DNA from: Pseudomonas farris
GTDB taxonomy: Bacteria; Pseudomonadota; Gammaproteobacteria; Pseudomonadales; Pseudomonadaceae
Assembly: GCF_019145235.1 (NCBI RefSeq)
Contig: NZ_JAHSTV010000003.1
Coordinates: forward strand, 496,001 to 560,000
Reading direction: 5' to 3'
Length of the DNA: 64,000 nucleotides
The first letter of the stretch is position 1. Each line of letters starts with the position of its first letter. The position numbers and the translations under genes were made by a program. Below are positions 42,983 to 53,900 of this stretch, in pieces. The notes beneath the pieces were generated by a model. That model was not told the origin of the DNA. It saw only the letters and a list, made by a program, of their open reading frames with translations, and searched no databases.

Positions 42983-44305
42983 ATGTCCACCGCCTTACGC
43001 CCCTCGGCCTGCCCGGGGTTACTGCGTATTGTCCCGGCGCTGGACGGCGGCATCTGCCGGATCAAATTGAACGGCGGCTGGATCAGCGCCGCCCAGGCTG
43101 AAGCGGTGGCCAGCGCGGCCGAGCGGTTTGCCGGGGGCGTGATCGAGGCGACCAACCGCGCCAATCTGCAGATTCGCGGGATTGGCAGCGAGCAGACGGC
43201 CTTGATCGACAGCCTGCTCGCCGCAGGATTGGGCCCGCGTACCGCGGCAGGCGACGATGTGCGCAATCTGATGCTCAGCCCGAGCGCCGGGATCGACCGG
43301 CAGATGTTGCTCGATACGCGCCCGCTGGCCGAACAGATCCTCACCAGCCTGCAAAACCATGAGCGTTTTCACCAGTTGAGCGCCAAGTTTGCCGTGCAAC
43401 TCGATGGCGGCGAAGGCCTGGCGATGCTCGAGCATCCTCACGACTTGTGGTTGAGCGCCGTTGAGCAAGAGGGCGAGTGCGTGCTGGCCTTCGGTCTGGC
43501 GGGTTGCCCGACGCAGACTCCGTCGGGCGCGGTGCGACTGGAGGACGGCCATGCGCTGGTGATCGCGGTGCTTGAGTTGTTCCTCGATCTGGCGCGTTCC
43601 GACCAGACGCGCATGCGTCATCTGCTGGCCGAATACCCGGTGGCCGGGTTTGTCGCTCAAGTGGCCGAACGTGTGCCGTTATTGTCCACCGTGAGCGGGG
43701 CGCGCGTTACGAACTCGAACGTTCTGCACTCGAGTGTTCTGCATGTAGGCGCTCATCCTCAGCGTGAAACCGGCCGTGTCTATGTCGGCGCGACGCCGCC
43801 TCTGGGCCGGCTCGATCCCGCCATGCTGCGGGGCGCCGCACAACTGGCCCGCGAACGAGGTGACGGCAGCCTGCGTTTCACACCTTGGCAAAGCCTGCTG
43901 TTGCCCGATATCCACGAACGCGATGCCGCTGAAGTTATCCACAGCCTGGAAAACTTGGGCCTGCGCTGTTCGGCAGACGATGCCTTGGCGCATCTGATTG
44001 CCTGTACCGGTTCGGCGGGTTGCGGCAAAGGTCAGTCCGACACCAAAGGCGATGCGCTGCAACTGGCGACGTTGTTGCAACGTCACGGCCAAGTCTTTGA
44101 TGTGCATCTGTCTGGCTGCGCGCGTTCCTGCGCGGCGGCACACATTACGCCAGCGACGTTGCTGGCCGTCTCACCCGGTCACTACGACCTCTATTTTCGC
44201 GACGCAGCTCAGCCGGGTTTCGGCGCGCTGCACGCACGCAACCTTACTATTGAAGCGGTCGCGGCCTTGCTCGACGCCCGCTCACGGAGCCCCCTTGATG
44301 CTTGA
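42983..44305 (+). CDS. cobG: Precorrin-3B synthase CobG
   Basis: A 440-residue iron-sulfur monooxygenase of the nitrite/sulfite reductase family; it performs the O2-dependent step that marks the aerobic B12 route. NRANLQIRGIGSEQTALIDS is the siroheme-reductase-like repeat. The 4Fe-4S cysteines are seen in IACTGSAGCGKGQSDTKGDA and LSGCARSCAAAHI. I choose the ATG at 42983 (MSTALRPSACPGLLRIVPAL); a longer frame from 42893 is open but begins in the divergent promoter region. cobH overlaps its 3' end by 8 bases. Confidence 0.92.
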   Translation: MSTALRPSACPGLLRIVPALDGGICRIKLNGGWISAAQAEAVASAAERFAGGVIEATNRANLQIRGIGSEQTALIDSLLAAGLGPRTAAGDDVRNLMLSPSAGIDRQMLLDTRPLAEQILTSLQNHERFHQLSAKFAVQLDGGEGLAMLEHPHDLWLSAVEQEGECVLAFGLAGCPTQTPSGAVRLEDGHALVIAVLELFLDLARSDQTRMRHLLAEYPVAGFVAQVAERVPLLSTVSGARVTNSNVLHSSVLHVGAHPQRETGRVYVGATPPLGRLDPAMLRGAAQLARERGDGSLRFTPWQSLLLPDIHERDAAEVIHSLENLGLRCSADDALAHLIACTGSAGCGKGQSDTKGDALQLATLLQRHGQVFDVHLSGCARSCAAAHITPATLLAVSPGHYDLYFRDAAQPGFGALHARNLTIEAVAALLDARSRSPLDA

Positions 44306-44924
44306 TTACATCCGCGACGGTCAGGAGATCTATCGCAACTCCTTCGCGATCATTCGCGCCGAGGCCAACCTTGCGCGTATTCCGGCCGATCTGGAGAAAC
44401 TCGCGGTGCGGGTGATCCACGCCTGCGGCATGGTCGAGTCCATCGACGGGCTGCAATTTTCCGAAGGCGCCGGCAAGGCCGGGCGCGATGCGTTGGCGGC
44501 TGGTGCGCCGATTCTGTGCGACGCGCGGATGGTCAGCGAAGGCGTGACCCGCGCGCGTTTGCCGGCCAATAACCCAGTGATCTGCACACTGCGCGATGAC
44601 AGCGTCCCGGAGCTTGCCCGCGAGTTGGGCAACACCCGTTCCGCTGCCGCGCTGGAGCTGTGGCGTCCGCACCTGGAAGGCAGCGTGGTGGTGATCGGCA
44701 ATGCGCCGACCGCGCTGTTTTATCTGCTGGAAATGCTCGACGCCGGCGCGCCGAAACCGGCGCTGATCCTCGGCTTCCCGGTGGGTTTCGTCGGCGCCGC
44801 CGAATCCAAGGCGATGCTCGCGGCGGACAGCCGTGGCGTGCCTTTCGTCATCATGCAAGGCCGGCTGGGCGGTAGTGCCATGGCCGCCGCCGCCGTCAAC
44901 GCCCTCGCCACGGAGATCGAATGA
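44298..44924 (+). CDS. cobH: Precorrin-8X methylmutase
   Basis: A 208-residue enzyme that moves the C11 methyl group to C12, giving hydrogenobyrinate. The catalytic histidine is H41 in [32 protein letters not shown] and [14 protein letters not shown] are CobH/CbiC signatures. The ATG lies inside the cobG end, and the stop overlaps the cobI start (ATGATG), so all are translationally coupled. Confidence 0.95.
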   Translation: MLDYIRDGQEIYRNSFAIIRAEANLARIPADLEKLAVRVIHACGMVESIDGLQFSEGAGKAGRDALAAGAPILCDARMVSEGVTRARLPANNPVICTLRDDSVPELARELGNTRSAAALELWRPHLEGSVVVIGNAPTALFYLLEMLDAGAPKPALILGFPVGFVGAAESKAMLAADSRGVPFVIMQGRLGGSAMAAAAVNALATEIE

Positions 44925-45655
44925 TGCAGCAACCTGGACGTTTGATTGGCTTGGGCGTCGGCCCCGGTGATCCGGAACTGATTACTGTCAAAGCCTTGCG
45001 CCTGCTGCGCGAGTCGCCGGTGGTGGCGTACTTCGTCGCCAAAGGCAAGAAAGGCAACGCCTTCGGCATCATCGAAGCACACCTGCAGGACGCACAAACC
45101 CTGCTGCCGCTGGTTTACCCGGTGACCACCGAAGCGCTGCCGGCGCCATTGTCGTACGAACAAGTGATCAGCGATTTCTACGATGCGGCCGGCGAAGCAC
45201 TCGCCGCGCATCTGGACGCTGGCCGTGACGTGGCGGTGATCTGCGAAGGCGATCCGTTCTTCTACGGCTCTTACATGTACCTGCACGATCGTCTGGCCGA
45301 ACGCTATGAAGCCGAAGTCGTGCCGGGCGTCTGCTCGATGCTCGGCGGTGCGTCGGTACTCGGCGCACCGCTGGTGTATCGCAATCAGAGCCTGTCGGTG
45401 TTGTCAGGTGTGCTGCCCCACGAAGACCTCAAGCGGCGACTGGCCGATGCCGATGCCGCGGTGATCATGAAACTGGGGCGCAATTTTCCCAAGGTTCGTC
45501 AGGTGCTCGAAGAACTCGGTCTGGCGGAGCGTGCGCTGTACGTTGAGCGCGCGACCATGGCCAATCAGAAAATCGTGCCGCTGGATCAGGTCGAGCCGAT
45601 GTCCTCGCCGTACTTCTCGCTGATCATCGTTCCCGGTGAAAGGTGGCAAGGCTGA
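44921..45655 (+). CDS. cobI: Precorrin-2 C20-methyltransferase
   Basis: A 244-residue SAM-dependent tetrapyrrole methylase that adds the C20 methyl group to precorrin-2, the first dedicated step of the corrin branch here. The phosphate-binding loop is [20 protein letters not shown], and [20 protein letters not shown] plus [20 protein letters not shown] are motif 2 and 3. Its stop overlaps the cobJ start (TGATG). Confidence 0.95.
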   Translation: MMQQPGRLIGLGVGPGDPELITVKALRLLRESPVVAYFVAKGKKGNAFGIIEAHLQDAQTLLPLVYPVTTEALPAPLSYEQVISDFYDAAGEALAAHLDAGRDVAVICEGDPFFYGSYMYLHDRLAERYEAEVVPGVCSMLGGASVLGAPLVYRNQSLSVLSGVLPHEDLKRRLADADAAVIMKLGRNFPKVRQVLEELGLAERALYVERATMANQKIVPLDQVEPMSSPYFSLIIVPGERWQG

Positions 45656-47358
45656 TGGCCCATTCCGCTCCGGCGATTGTCATTCTCGGCAATGGCAGCC
45701 TCGCGACCGCCCGCAAGATTCAGCAGGTGTACCCGGGCGCATTGATCCATGGATTGGCCGAACGGGTCGAAGGCGCGGACCGTGTTTATCACGAGTTCGG
45801 CGCGACCCTGCGCGAACTTTATCAACAGGACACGCCGATCATCGCGCTGTGCGCCGCCGGGATTGTGATCCGCACCCTGGCGCCGTTGCTGCTGGAAAAA
45901 GGTGCCGAGCCGCCGGTGCTGGCCGTGGCCGAAGACGGTAGCGCAGTGGTGCCGCTGCTCGGCGGTCTCGGCGGGGTGAATGTCATGGCGCGCGAGATTG
46001 CCGCTGGCCTCGACGTCGCGGCGGCGATCACCACCAGCGGTGAATTGCGTTTCGGCACGTGCCTGCTCAATCCACCCAGCGGCTATGCCTTGGGCGATCT
46101 GGAATTGGGCAAGCGCTTCGTCTCGGACTTGCTGGCCGGTGAACACGTGCGCATCGAAGGCGCTGCGCCCTGGTTGGCGCAAGCACAATTGCCGCAAGAT
46201 CCTCAGGCGCATTTGTCGATCCATGTCGGCAGCGCCGAACGGCCGCCGGCCGCCAATGAATTGTTGATCTACCCGCGCAGTGTGTTGTTGGCAGTCAGCG
46301 CCACGATGGCGGATTTGCCCCAGGCGATTCGCGCGGCGCTGCGTCAGGCGCGAGTCGCCGTTCAATCGCTGGCGTGCCTACTGGCGCCGGTCTCGGAGAT
46401 GGCCAGCCCGGCGTTGCGCGAAGCGGCGCTTGAACTGGGGGTGCCGCTGCGTTTTGCCTCCCCCGCCAACGATGCCGGCGAGTTGGCTCGCACGGCTGTT
46501 CCCGACGCGACAATTCTCCCGATTGACGCGAACCTGGCGCTGGCAATCGCCGAACAGCCCCTGGACGTTACGCAGATCGGCCGCCCTCGCGGTCGGCTGG
46601 CGGTGATCGGCCTGGGCCCGGGTGCTGCCGAATTGAGGGTGCCTGCGGTGAAGGCCGAACTGGCCAAAGCCACGGATGTGCTTGGCTATGAAACCTATGT
46701 ACGCATGGCCGGCCCGTTTCGACCGGATCAAGTGTTGCATTGCACCGACAACCGCGAGGAGATGCAGCGTGCCCGTCACGCCTTCGAACTGGCGGCCCAA
46801 GGGCGTTCGGTGATTGTGGTCTCGTCCGGTGACCCCGGCGTGTTCGCTATGGCAGCTGCCGTGCTGGAAGCCTTGCACGAGTCGAGTGAGCCCGCCTGGC
46901 ACAGCGTCGACCTGGAGATTCTGCCGGGGGTTTCCGCTTCTCTGGCGACCGCCGCTCAGGCCGGTGCGCCGTTGGGGCATGACTTCTGCGTGATGTCGCT
47001 GTCGGACAACCTCAAGCCGTGGTCGATCATCGAGAAGCGTCTGGACCTGGCCGCCGAAGCCGATCTGGCGCTGGCTTTCTACAACCCGATTTCCCGCTCG
47101 CGGCCGTGGCAGTTGGGCCGTGCTCTGGAAATCGTCGCACAGCATCGCACGCCTGAAACTCCAGTGGTTTTGGGCCGTGATATCGGCCGGCCCGGCCAGA
47201 CGCTGCGGGTCACCACACTTGGTGCGCTCACGCCGGAGCAAGTGGACATGCGCACCATGGTGCTGATCGGTTCGTCCACTACCTGCGTGTTCCCCCGCGC
47301 CGACGGTGGCGACTGGGTCTACACACCGCGCTGGTATGGCAGCAAACCCCTCTGCTGA
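45655..47358 (+). CDS. cobJ: CbiG-CobJ fusion: precorrin-3B C17-methyltransferase with CbiG-like N-terminal region
   Basis: A 567-residue fusion. Residues 1-300 are CbiG-like (ALCAAGIVIRTLAPLLLEKG, VPLLGGLGGVNVMAREIAAG, then a CbiG C-domain/CobE-like part, LPQAIRAALRQARVAVQSLA). Residues 310-567 are the CobJ methylase (LAVIGLGPGAAELRVPAVKA, VVSSGDPGVFAMAAAVLEAL, LALAFYNPISRSRPWQLGRA). CobJ methylates C17 with ring contraction. CbiG in the anaerobic pathway opens the lactone, and the fused region may bind the intermediate. The ATG at 45655 overlaps the cobI stop; a GTG four codons upstream is an alternative. Last gene of the rightward operon. Confidence 0.92.
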   Translation: MAHSAPAIVILGNGSLATARKIQQVYPGALIHGLAERVEGADRVYHEFGATLRELYQQDTPIIALCAAGIVIRTLAPLLLEKGAEPPVLAVAEDGSAVVPLLGGLGGVNVMAREIAAGLDVAAAITTSGELRFGTCLLNPPSGYALGDLELGKRFVSDLLAGEHVRIEGAAPWLAQAQLPQDPQAHLSIHVGSAERPPAANELLIYPRSVLLAVSATMADLPQAIRAALRQARVAVQSLACLLAPVSEMASPALREAALELGVPLRFASPANDAGELARTAVPDATILPIDANLALAIAEQPLDVTQIGRPRGRLAVIGLGPGAAELRVPAVKAELAKATDVLGYETYVRMAGPFRPDQVLHCTDNREEMQRARHAFELAAQGRSVIVVSSGDPGVFAMAAAVLEALHESSEPAWHSVDLEILPGVSASLATAAQAGAPLGHDFCVMSLSDNLKPWSIIEKRLDLAAEADLALAFYNPISRSRPWQLGRALEIVAQHRTPETPVVLGRDIGRPGQTLRVTTLGALTPEQVDMRTMVLIGSSTTCVFPRADGGDWVYTPRWYGSKPLC

Positions 47359-47363
47359 ACCCT

Positions 47364-47386
47364 GGCGGCCCGTTCGGGCCGCCTTC
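47364..47386 (+). terminator. Probable terminator after cobJ
   Basis: An 8-bp G/C stem, GGCGGCCC (47364-47371) with GGGCCGCC (47376-47383), loop GTTC, begins 5 bases after the cobJ stop. The tail is only TTC-ATC, so termination may be partial. Confidence 0.6.
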
Positions 47387-47934
47387 ATCACCTGAATCCC
47401 GTTATTTCCCCGATTGTTACGGCATTTGTGCGCGTAAGCCTGTTCGGTCATTTGAGTGGGATTGGGGTTGTCTGTCCAGGAAGAACTTTGATCCTGCGTT
47501 GTAGGAAGTTTCACTTTTATGTCGGTGTTCTTCAGGTGTTACAACTCATAACTTAAGACGAATGTTACAAGGTCCGGCTTATGGTGAGCTTTTTCAGGGC
47601 TTTAATGTGTATGTCATTAGTAAACGAGGCTGTGTGCGTTAAGTCTGTAACAGTGAATGTGCTGTCTGCTTTGTAATTAATTGAATTCGTTGTTGGTTGA
47701 GCAATATTTGGGTGGTGGGTTAGTTTGGTTTTGGGTTTTTGGTATTAGTTGGTTTTAGAGAGTTTATGGTGTTCTCTCGATATTAAGTGATGTCGGCGTT
47801 TATCCAAGAGTGGCGGCGCCTTTTTGTATTGTTGCATATCGGTGGAATGCACGAGTGTCTGAGTGCGCGTGTGGAATCATCATTGTCTAGAGTCGATCCC
47901 GACTATTTATATACGATAAATGGAAGTGTTGTTT
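47387..47934. other. Long A/T-rich, G/T-skewed intergenic region upstream of the giant toxin gene
   Basis: About 550 bases without a credible gene and visibly richer in A/T than the cob genes. It contains TGTTAC motifs at 47415, 47537 and 47563 and the inverted form CTGTAACAG at 47645-47653. A 71-base run with no C (47703-47773) has several GG/GGG clusters. Such low-G+C DNA is the usual target of MvaT/MvaU silencing in Pseudomonas. The toxin promoter should lie here; I could not fix its boxes with confidence. Confidence 0.6.
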
Positions 47935-50900
47935 ATGAGTGAATCCAAGTTCTCGATTGCGGATGGCTATGTCGATTTTGTGGGGCTGTTTAATCGGGAG
48001 GACCTTGAGCAAGCCTTAATATCGCACAAGGGCACCGATCAATATGATGCAGTGTTCCGATATTACTTTGGTTGTTTCAATGTGCCGGATTCTTCCCGGT
48101 TGTTGGAGCCGTTAGGGCTGCTCAAGCAAGCGTTGGGGGCCTTGGAAGGAGGTACCCGGCGCCGTCGTGCGGCAGAGTCGGAAGCACCCATGAGTCCTGG
48201 TGTCGCGGGGAATCCTGATTTGGCGGAAATCTACAACAGAGTGGAGGGGTTCGAGACACGTCTGTACAACGGCCTCGAACAACTGAAGTTACCCGCCACC
48301 GACGTGCCGAAAAATCTGCATTTTGTCTGGCTTGGGGGTGGTGTCGGGGAGATTCAGCGCGATTACATCAACATTTGGAAGCAGGTGATGGCCAAGGAGG
48401 GCTACGGGCTGAACGTCTGGTATGACAGTGATGGGTTGCTGGTTCACGAAACCAACCGAATCATTGTCGAGGCGGCAAAGGCTGATGTGTTGTCCAGAGA
48501 AGGGCAAAAGGTTACCTCCGGTCATGATTTGGCCGATCTCTACGAAGAGCGAGCCACGGCGTTGAAGCGCCAGATGTATATGCACATCAATCAGGCGACC
48601 GAACTCGGTCTGAGTGCTGATCAGGCGCGCATGGACTTACTGGTTCGCGGCTATGGTCAGGACGAGACAATTCTGCAAGCCCTGCGGGATAAAAACGCTC
48701 AAGTCATGGCCCGTCTCAATGATGAGCACATCCGCTTGCGCGATGTTCATGAACTCCAGGCATTCGCTCGATTGGGCGATTTCTATAACCGTGAAATGTC
48801 TTTGCGCGGCAATCTCGCGGCGGCCTCGGATATTGTGCGGGTACTGGTGGAATACGGCGAAGGAGGGATCTACAACGACGTAGACTTTTTGCCGCCGCTT
48901 GCTTCGAACATGGCGGGTATTGAAGTTAACAAATTAGAGTTCGACGCACGACTCGGTATTTTGCAGCTGTTAATGGACCACAATGCTGACTGGATGCCGG
49001 GCCGTCAGAACGTGCGCAGTCGCTATGCCGACTATATCGAGCGAATCCCCGCGACGCACCGCGAGGCCTTGGAATGGTTTGCCAAAAGTTCGCCTACGTT
49101 GGAGCAGGTGTTTGTTCCATTCAAGGATCGCTCTGTTCGGCCCAATAGTTTGCGGTTGGCGATGATCGATAACGGCGAATCCAATGCGCTGATTGTTAGT
49201 CATCCCGGGTCAGCTGCGCTGGAAGCCATTATCGAGCGCTTCGAAATCCACCAGCGTGTGCTGCTGGCGGTTGAACTCGAGGCCGACAAGCACAAAATCA
49301 AATACTACGAAAGCAATCGCATCTATGAATTGACAGAGAAAGTATTAAATACGGATTTCGATATCTTCGACCAAAAAGCTGGCGACGAAGATTTTCAGGC
49401 CACTGACTTGTGCAGGGGGATAAGCGATTACTTCAGTGATGGCATCCGCCCCCAAGCCCAGGGCTCGATATTCTTGACGGGGCCGGGAGCTGTGCGGGCC
49501 GGTCTATTGGACTTCGAAAGCAAGCACTTGACGCCGTGGGGGGCTGATGCATTTCGGGATGCCGTACGGTTGCGCACCGGGTTCAACAGCGCTACAGAGG
49601 AGGATAGGGACCACTCGTGGAAAGAAAACGCTGGGAACATGGAGGCCTGGCTCGAAACGGAACAAAAGCGCTGGACCGACGGCGAATTGAAAGCCCGTTA
49701 CAAAGGAAATATGGCAGAACTGCTCAAGCGCCAGAGCATTGATTTCGATGCAGGCTGGCCGGTGATCGAGGGGCGTCATGTACTGTCCGCCGACCTGTTG
49801 CAGCATCTGGCCGATGAGTTGGGTGAACCGTTCATGCGCATGATGAATCGTAGCCATAACGGTGCGGTGACCTTCGACAAGGCTGTACCGCTGAGCTTCG
49901 ATGATCGCCAATCGATTCTCGCCCAAAGCGCCGATGCGCTACCCCCTGCATCGTTGGGCGATCCGGAGATGCAAAAGTTGTCGATTGATGAACTCCTGAG
50001 CGGAATCGCCAAGGGGACTGTTCACGTGACTCAGTTGAGCCCCTTGCAGCGCCTGCTGCTTGCAGCCCTGACTGGCGCGCAGGCATTGGATAACCAGAGC
50101 TTCGACGCGGCTCGCCCACAGCTGGAGAACCTCGCCAATAGCCTCAGTGAACTGGGGACGGCGGGTCGCTACGCGAAGATCGAACACGCACTGTACCAAC
50201 GCCAGGCTCCGGCGTTTCTGGCCGGGCTTGCCAGTCCTGCCGATCATCCGCCAGCCCATTCCGAAACCGCCTTGGGGTTGAAAAAAAATGCGCTGGAGCA
50301 ACCACTGACTTTGCGTCAATGGGGCAAGCACGTCGCCAGAATCCAGCAGGTGGCGAAACTTGAATTCCGTGATCAGGTTGCCGAGCGCGTCGGGGTTGTT
50401 ATGGGCGGCATTGAAGCGGCCACCACCAAGCTTGTACCGCAAGATTTAATGCTTCATGGCACAGGGGATGCGTTGGGTGGACGTTGTTATCCACTGGCCT
50501 TGGTGATGGCAGCGGCATTGTCGGAGGGGAAGGCTGCGACCAACACGCTGCGCGAGCGATTCTATCTGGGGGTTATCGAACCTGAGACAAGCGATTCAGC
50601 CATTTTTCTACACAGTCTGGAAGCGTTGCGTGGCGTGCAAATCAGCGAGGTGGGCAGCGCGCTGGCGCGCTCGGATCTGAATCAGGTCGTCGACATTCTG
50701 AGCACCAGAACAATCACCAGTACGTTGATGCTCAACTCCGATAATCACTCCATGCTCGTGGCCAAAACCATTGAGGGCGAACACAGCACCTATCACTTTT
50801 ACGACCCGAATTTCGGTGTTTTAGAGTTCGATCAACCGGCCGCGTTCAGACTGGCACTGGAGCAGTTCTTCCTTGAACAGAAGATGGCCGGACCCTACGC

Positions 50901-53900
50901 AGCCTATGGCGATACGGCGCATCCGACCTTCGATCTGATCGAGCTGGAAGGCGCGCGGGTGTCGGAGGTGGCATTGCCTGGCGCAATTCGGGTCTCGCAA
51001 CTACTGCAACCCGGCACATTGCCGGGAGAGTCGCGACGCCCGGTGAGGCCGCGTCTGGCCAGTGCCCGCGGTCAATCATTGATGAGTAACTCTCGTCTGG
51101 GCAGTTGTCTGCTGGAACTGGACGGTCATTGGTGGGGGCAACAAATCGAGCAAGTGACATCCCGCCTCCGGCAGCAAAATCAGCTGGCACCACAGCTTGT
51201 GCCGTTGTTCGAAACCCTGGAGGTCATGCCGGACGGGGCCTACCGGATGAGCCTGATCAACCCTGAAAACCCTGAACACCTGGTACGAATCACCACCGAC
51301 GACCATCGGCTCTTGCGTATTAAAAACTACCTCTCGGAACGTTTTTCAGCCTTGGCCAACAAATCATCTGTCCCGGGGGATCTGGTCGATCCCACTGATG
51401 TGGGTAGCGTTCACACCCTGAACGCCGGCTTCGCCATTCAAGCGCTGATGAATGCGCTGAGGGGACAGGAAGGGCCGGACAAATCCCTGACAATGGCTGT
51501 CCGGTTGCACGCCTATGTCAATTACGCGCAATTGGTGCATGGCAACGTGGCCGATGTAGCGGGCCTGGTGGGTCTGGTCCGGCAGGCGCTGGCTGAAGAG
51601 AAACTGATTGCCCGTACCGTCGCCCCAGTGGTCAAAGCCGCTGTGGGGCCGAGCGTGGGCGAAGCGACCGGCGGACTGTTGCAACTGGCGAATGTCGGGT
51701 TCGACATTTATCAATTGGCGACTGCGGAAAATGATGTCGAGCGAGCCCAGTTCGGGACGCAATTGGCTTTCGACTCGGCGAGTCTGGTGTTGTCGGTGGG
51801 CGCTTACGCTGCCGGCGCCACAATCGCCGGGGCGTTTCTGGGCGGGGCAGCCGTGATTCTGGGGGGGCTGGCAGTGGGATTGGCGGCAGTGGTCAAGGGC
51901 TTCGCCACCATTGCCGAAGAAGCCAAACAGGTCGGGCTGTTTTTCGATGAAATCGAGAAGGCTCATCGTCAAGGCTATCGATTCGACGGCGCTTTAGCGG
52001 CGTGGGTACCGCACTCATCGCTGATCGTCCAGGCGCTGGATCTGGCCGCCGGCAAACTGCTGCTCGACAGCCCAAAACTGTACCCGCTGCGCGACCATTT
52101 CGGGGTACCGACCTTTGACGGCGATTACGAGCGGGCGATCAACATTCGTCGGGAACTGGATCTGCCTAGCCAGATAAAATTCACTCCGCCCACCGGGCAG
52201 ATCATCGTGCTGCCCTGCACACCACAAACCTGTTACAGCTACGAGTACAAGGCGCTGCCCTTCGCCACGCTGCGCCATGACCCCGGGTTCGACACGGCCC
52301 GGCGCCTGGAGAAAAAGAAAACGGACGGCGGATGGCTGTTCCTGTTTTCCTTCTATTCGTTTCCGAGTGAGTACATTCTTTATCGCCTGTTCCCGGTCTA
52401 TACGCCGACAGTGATCGATGTGCTGCTCGATGCCGTCGAGCGCTCGCTGGTGATACCCGTTCTACCGCCGGCATGGCACGGGAAAGTCGCCTATCGGATT
52501 CAGGGCGCCGGCAAGCAATGTGCCTTGGTGCTCAATCCCGGGGTGAGTCTGACACTTGAGTCACCCAGCATTACTACTTCTCGATGGGTGCTGGAGGCGT
52601 CGTGGGCCAACGAGAGCGATGTTGTTCTGGAGGGAGCGGCGGGCCTGCAGATCGGTACCGTCAAGGTGGAGTTCAAGGGCCGAGGACTTCATGACGTCCT
52701 GATCCGGATCGCCAACAATCAGCTGTTCCAGCTTGATCGCGGAAAACGGCAGATGAACCTCGTCGAGCAGGATGTGCCTTCGGGCATGGATCGGCAGACG
52801 TTGCAGGAACATCTCAAGGGACTGGCTCAGGAGCATCGTTTGGTGATGCCGTATACGCCGGTTCATCACTATCTGATTCCGTACGAGAAACCGAGTGAGC
52901 CCCGTCACACCACCGCCTGGTACGACGCGAAGGAGGAACGCTTCCTGTACATCCGCAGCAAGGATGTACTCGCCGCTGATGAAGCGCTGCTAGGAGCGGT
53001 GGCTGGCGGCTACGGCTATTTCTACGAACCGCAGGGTTTCGTGATTTGGCAAGTCGACGCGGTCACCGGATTGCTCAGTTATCGTTATCGGATACTGCCT
53101 AAAGACACGGGAGCCACCATCAAGAGCATTGAGGCGGACGCGCAGGGGGTGATTCATGTCGTACAGGAAATTGCTCGCGAAGATCAGACCAGCGATGTGT
53201 TGGTGTACGTGATCCATGACGGGCAACTGCTGCTGAGTTCGGTCACCCGCGACATGGATCCGGGGCTGGAATCAGTCTTCAGTGCCAGCGACACACTGGC
53301 TGACTGGTCGCAGGTTCTTGGCAGCTATTACGTTCTTAGGCCTGTTATTGACGATGATGACGTTTCCAACGTCGACTGGCAGCCGGCGCCCTTTGTTTCA
53401 GTCTGCTGGAAGTTCGAGGCGAACGCGCGGGACATGGCCTGGGTTCGCGACAGTGACCATCTGATCATCCGTCCCTCTCCACGGCGCCACCGCGGGCGCG
53501 GCTGGGCCGATTCGATCAAGAACATGACTGATTTGACGTTGCTCACACCAGCGGACGGCAGCGATGTGTTTGTCATCTACGACAGGCTCAGGCAGCAGCT
53601 GTGCCGTAAGCAACGCACCCTGGTGGAGGGCAAAGGACAGTGGTCCGAAACATGGCGACAGCCTGCGAACCTGCAGAATGTCGAGGCAGTCCAAGGCGGG
53701 TACCTGGCGCTGACGTCGGAGGGCCTGTTCTTCAATCTGACTCCCCAGGGGTACCTGACGCTGGGAGGTCTTGGCGAGTCGTGGTTAAAGAATCGGATGC
53801 ACTGGTGGTCCGCATTGGAACCGCTTGCCCGGCAGTACGCGGCTGAGAGCTTTGCCCTGGTCGGCCTGAGCAACTTCAACGATAACGCGAAGTTGTGCGC

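Noticed and set aside
48200..52400. C80 (TcdB-type) autoprotease domain in the giant toxin
   Set aside because: I found the C58-type Cys-His-Asp context only; no His-Cys pair in the C80 sequence context was visible.
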